From contig NZ_VEEP01000008.1 of the NCBI RefSeq assembly GCF_007678455.1, positions 97,942-161,941 on the forward strand: 64,000 nucleotides of DNA, read 5' to 3'. This document shows, piece after piece, positions 63,023-64,000 of the stretch; the first letter of the stretch is position 1; each line of letters starts with the position of its first letter. The notes under the pieces were generated by a model, which did not search any database, was not told where the DNA came from, and saw only the letters and a program-made list of their open reading frames with translations. This DNA is from Cytobacillus oceanisediminis 2691 (GTDB lineage Bacteria > Bacillota > Bacilli > Bacillales > Cytobacillaceae). Position numbers and translations under genes: made by a program.

Positions 63023-64000
63023 ATGAAAAAATGGGTTCCCGCAGCTTCAGGGCTGCTCGCCGGTTTTATGGCGGCAACAGTATTTTTCGCTGATTTTTCA
63101 CCAGGACCTAAAGGAACGGCAAGCAGTGATAACAACTCAAAGAAGTCAAATGCTGAAAAAGTGTATGTACCGTATGGCGAGCTGGATGAGTATTACATGC
63201 TTTCATCAGGAGGACATTCTGGCCAGCTATTTGTATACGGACTGCCTTCCATGAGGAAAATTCGCACCGTGCCTGTATTCTCGCCAGACCCGGCCACAGG
63301 TTATGGTTTTGACAAAGACTCGAAAGAAATGCTGGGCAAATATACTTGGGGGGATTTCCACCACCCGGCAATTTCTGAGACAAACGCTGAATATGACGGC
63401 AAATTCTTGTTTGCGAATGATGTAGCCAATAACCGGATCGCCGCTGTCGACTTAAGTGTATTCCATACCGCCGATATCATGGAAATGCCGAATATGGGCG
63501 GACCGCACGCCGGTACGTTCGTCACCCAGAATACGGAATACATTGTGATGCCTACCCGCTTCTCGGTACCGATTGGAAAAGAATATGCTCCACTTGATGA
63601 ATTCGAGGAGAAATATAAAGGCGTTGTATCTATGGTCACTTTTGACCAGAAAAAGAAGAACCTTGACCTTGCTTACCAGATCATGCTTCCGCCATGGTCC
63701 TATGACCTGTCTGACGCCGGCAAAAAGATGTCTGGCGACTGGATTGTCATGACGACTTACAATACTGAATTCGCGACAACCAATAACGAAATCAACGCAT
63801 CCCAGAATGACCGTGACTATATTGTTTTATTGAACTGGAAAGAGCTTGAGAAAAAAGTAGCAGCAGGAGAGTTTGAGGAAGTCAACGGCGCGAAGATGAT
63901 TGACCCGCGCAAGCACAAAGGATCCATTTACGCTGTACCTGTCGCAAAATCACCGCACGGCGTTGACGTCACTCCAGACGGTACACGCTTCATCGCGTCC
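63023..64000 (+). CDS. nosZ: Nitrous oxide reductase (partial, cut by window end)
   Basis: The first 326 codons of NosZ, which reduces N2O to N2 with copper centres CuA and CuZ. The N-terminus (MKKWVPAASGLLAGFMAATV) is a plain hydrophobic signal without twin arginines, as in the Sec-exported clade II enzymes. The early CuZ histidines are in WGDFHHPAISE, followed by the propeller pattern GKFLFANDVANNRIAAVDL and, at the window end, SPHGVDVTPDGTRFIAS. The CuA domain is beyond the window. Expected nosB/D/Y/F genes also lie outside. Confidence 0.95.
   Translation, partial: MKKWVPAASGLLAGFMAATVFFADFSPGPKGTASSDNNSKKSNAEKVYVPYGELDEYYMLSSGGHSGQLFVYGLPSMRKIRTVPVFSPDPATGYGFDKDSKEMLGKYTWGDFHHPAISETNAEYDGKFLFANDVANNRIAAVDLSVFHTADIMEMPNMGGPHAGTFVTQNTEYIVMPTRFSVPIGKEYAPLDEFEEKYKGVVSMVTFDQKKKNLDLAYQIMLPPWSYDLSDAGKKMSGDWIVMTTYNTEFATTNNEINASQNDRDYIVLLNWKELEKKVAAGEFEEVNGAKMIDPRKHKGSIYAVPVAKSPHGVDVTPDGTRFIAS

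Overview
The window reads as chromosome of a spore-forming, facultatively anaerobic member of the Bacillaceae. Much of the gene order matches the Bacillus subtilis ywj-ywi-ywh-ywg-ywf-ywd interval: acdA-like, ywjF, ywjE, uvsE, argS, ywiB, speB, speE, pbpG, ywhD, ywhC, ywhB, ywgA, ywfO, rsfA, lipL, pta, hemQ, gerQ, ywdK, ywdI, ung, pdxK. A Mesobacillus-like organism is a reasonable guess, because a selenocysteine formate dehydrogenase and a nitrous oxide reductase are both present, but genus is inference.

Layout. 1-675: 52-bp tandem repeat array. 676-6479: fatty-acid beta-oxidation genes (acyl-CoA dehydrogenase, hydroxyacyl-CoA dehydrogenase, thiolase, membrane Fe-S reductase) with FadR-like and cre-like sites. 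6611-11478: cardiolipin synthase, UV endonuclease, an unannotated type I toxin-antitoxin locus, argS, ywiB. 11623-31160: conserved housekeeping and sporulation genes (polyamines, spore PBP, lipoylation, acetate, heme, spore coat, DNA repair), an AtoE-type transporter and a sigma-B-type stress gene. 31258-43523: a probable 11-gene operon on the minus strand for a Tat-exported, membrane-bound formate dehydrogenase with its molybdenum cofactor genes. Its catalytic subunit has an in-frame UGA followed by a clear bacterial SECIS hairpin, so the gene is a selenoprotein gene and not a broken one. 44025-51259: pdxK, bacillithiol genes yojF/bshB2, an ABC exporter with its TetR regulator, a soluble-aldose-dehydrogenase-like lipoprotein. 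51280-58714: a HAD phosphatase and an alpha-glucoside uptake and hydrolysis cluster (binding protein, two permeases, LacI regulator, GH13 enzyme). 59049-62280: YjiH-type membrane protein, a Gly/Pro-rich protein and a double P-loop ATPase. 62418-64000: start of a nos operon (cytochrome c, then nosZ cut by the window end).

FNR-like boxes lie upstream of both the formate dehydrogenase operon and the nos operon, suggesting formate as donor and N2O as acceptor in one oxygen-controlled respiratory programme.

The least explained content is in the gaps between genes. There are two classes of short-keyword arrays. Class 1 has a unit of 52 bp (three loci plus one single unit) with unrelated sequences but the same period and the same paired inverted motifs. 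Class 2 has a unit of about 21 bp (three loci) with two different keywords but a shared boundary hairpin. Both periods are whole multiples of the DNA helical repeat. Two MITE-like families are also present (two and three copies). I saw no rRNA, tRNA, prophage, transposase gene or CRISPR array.
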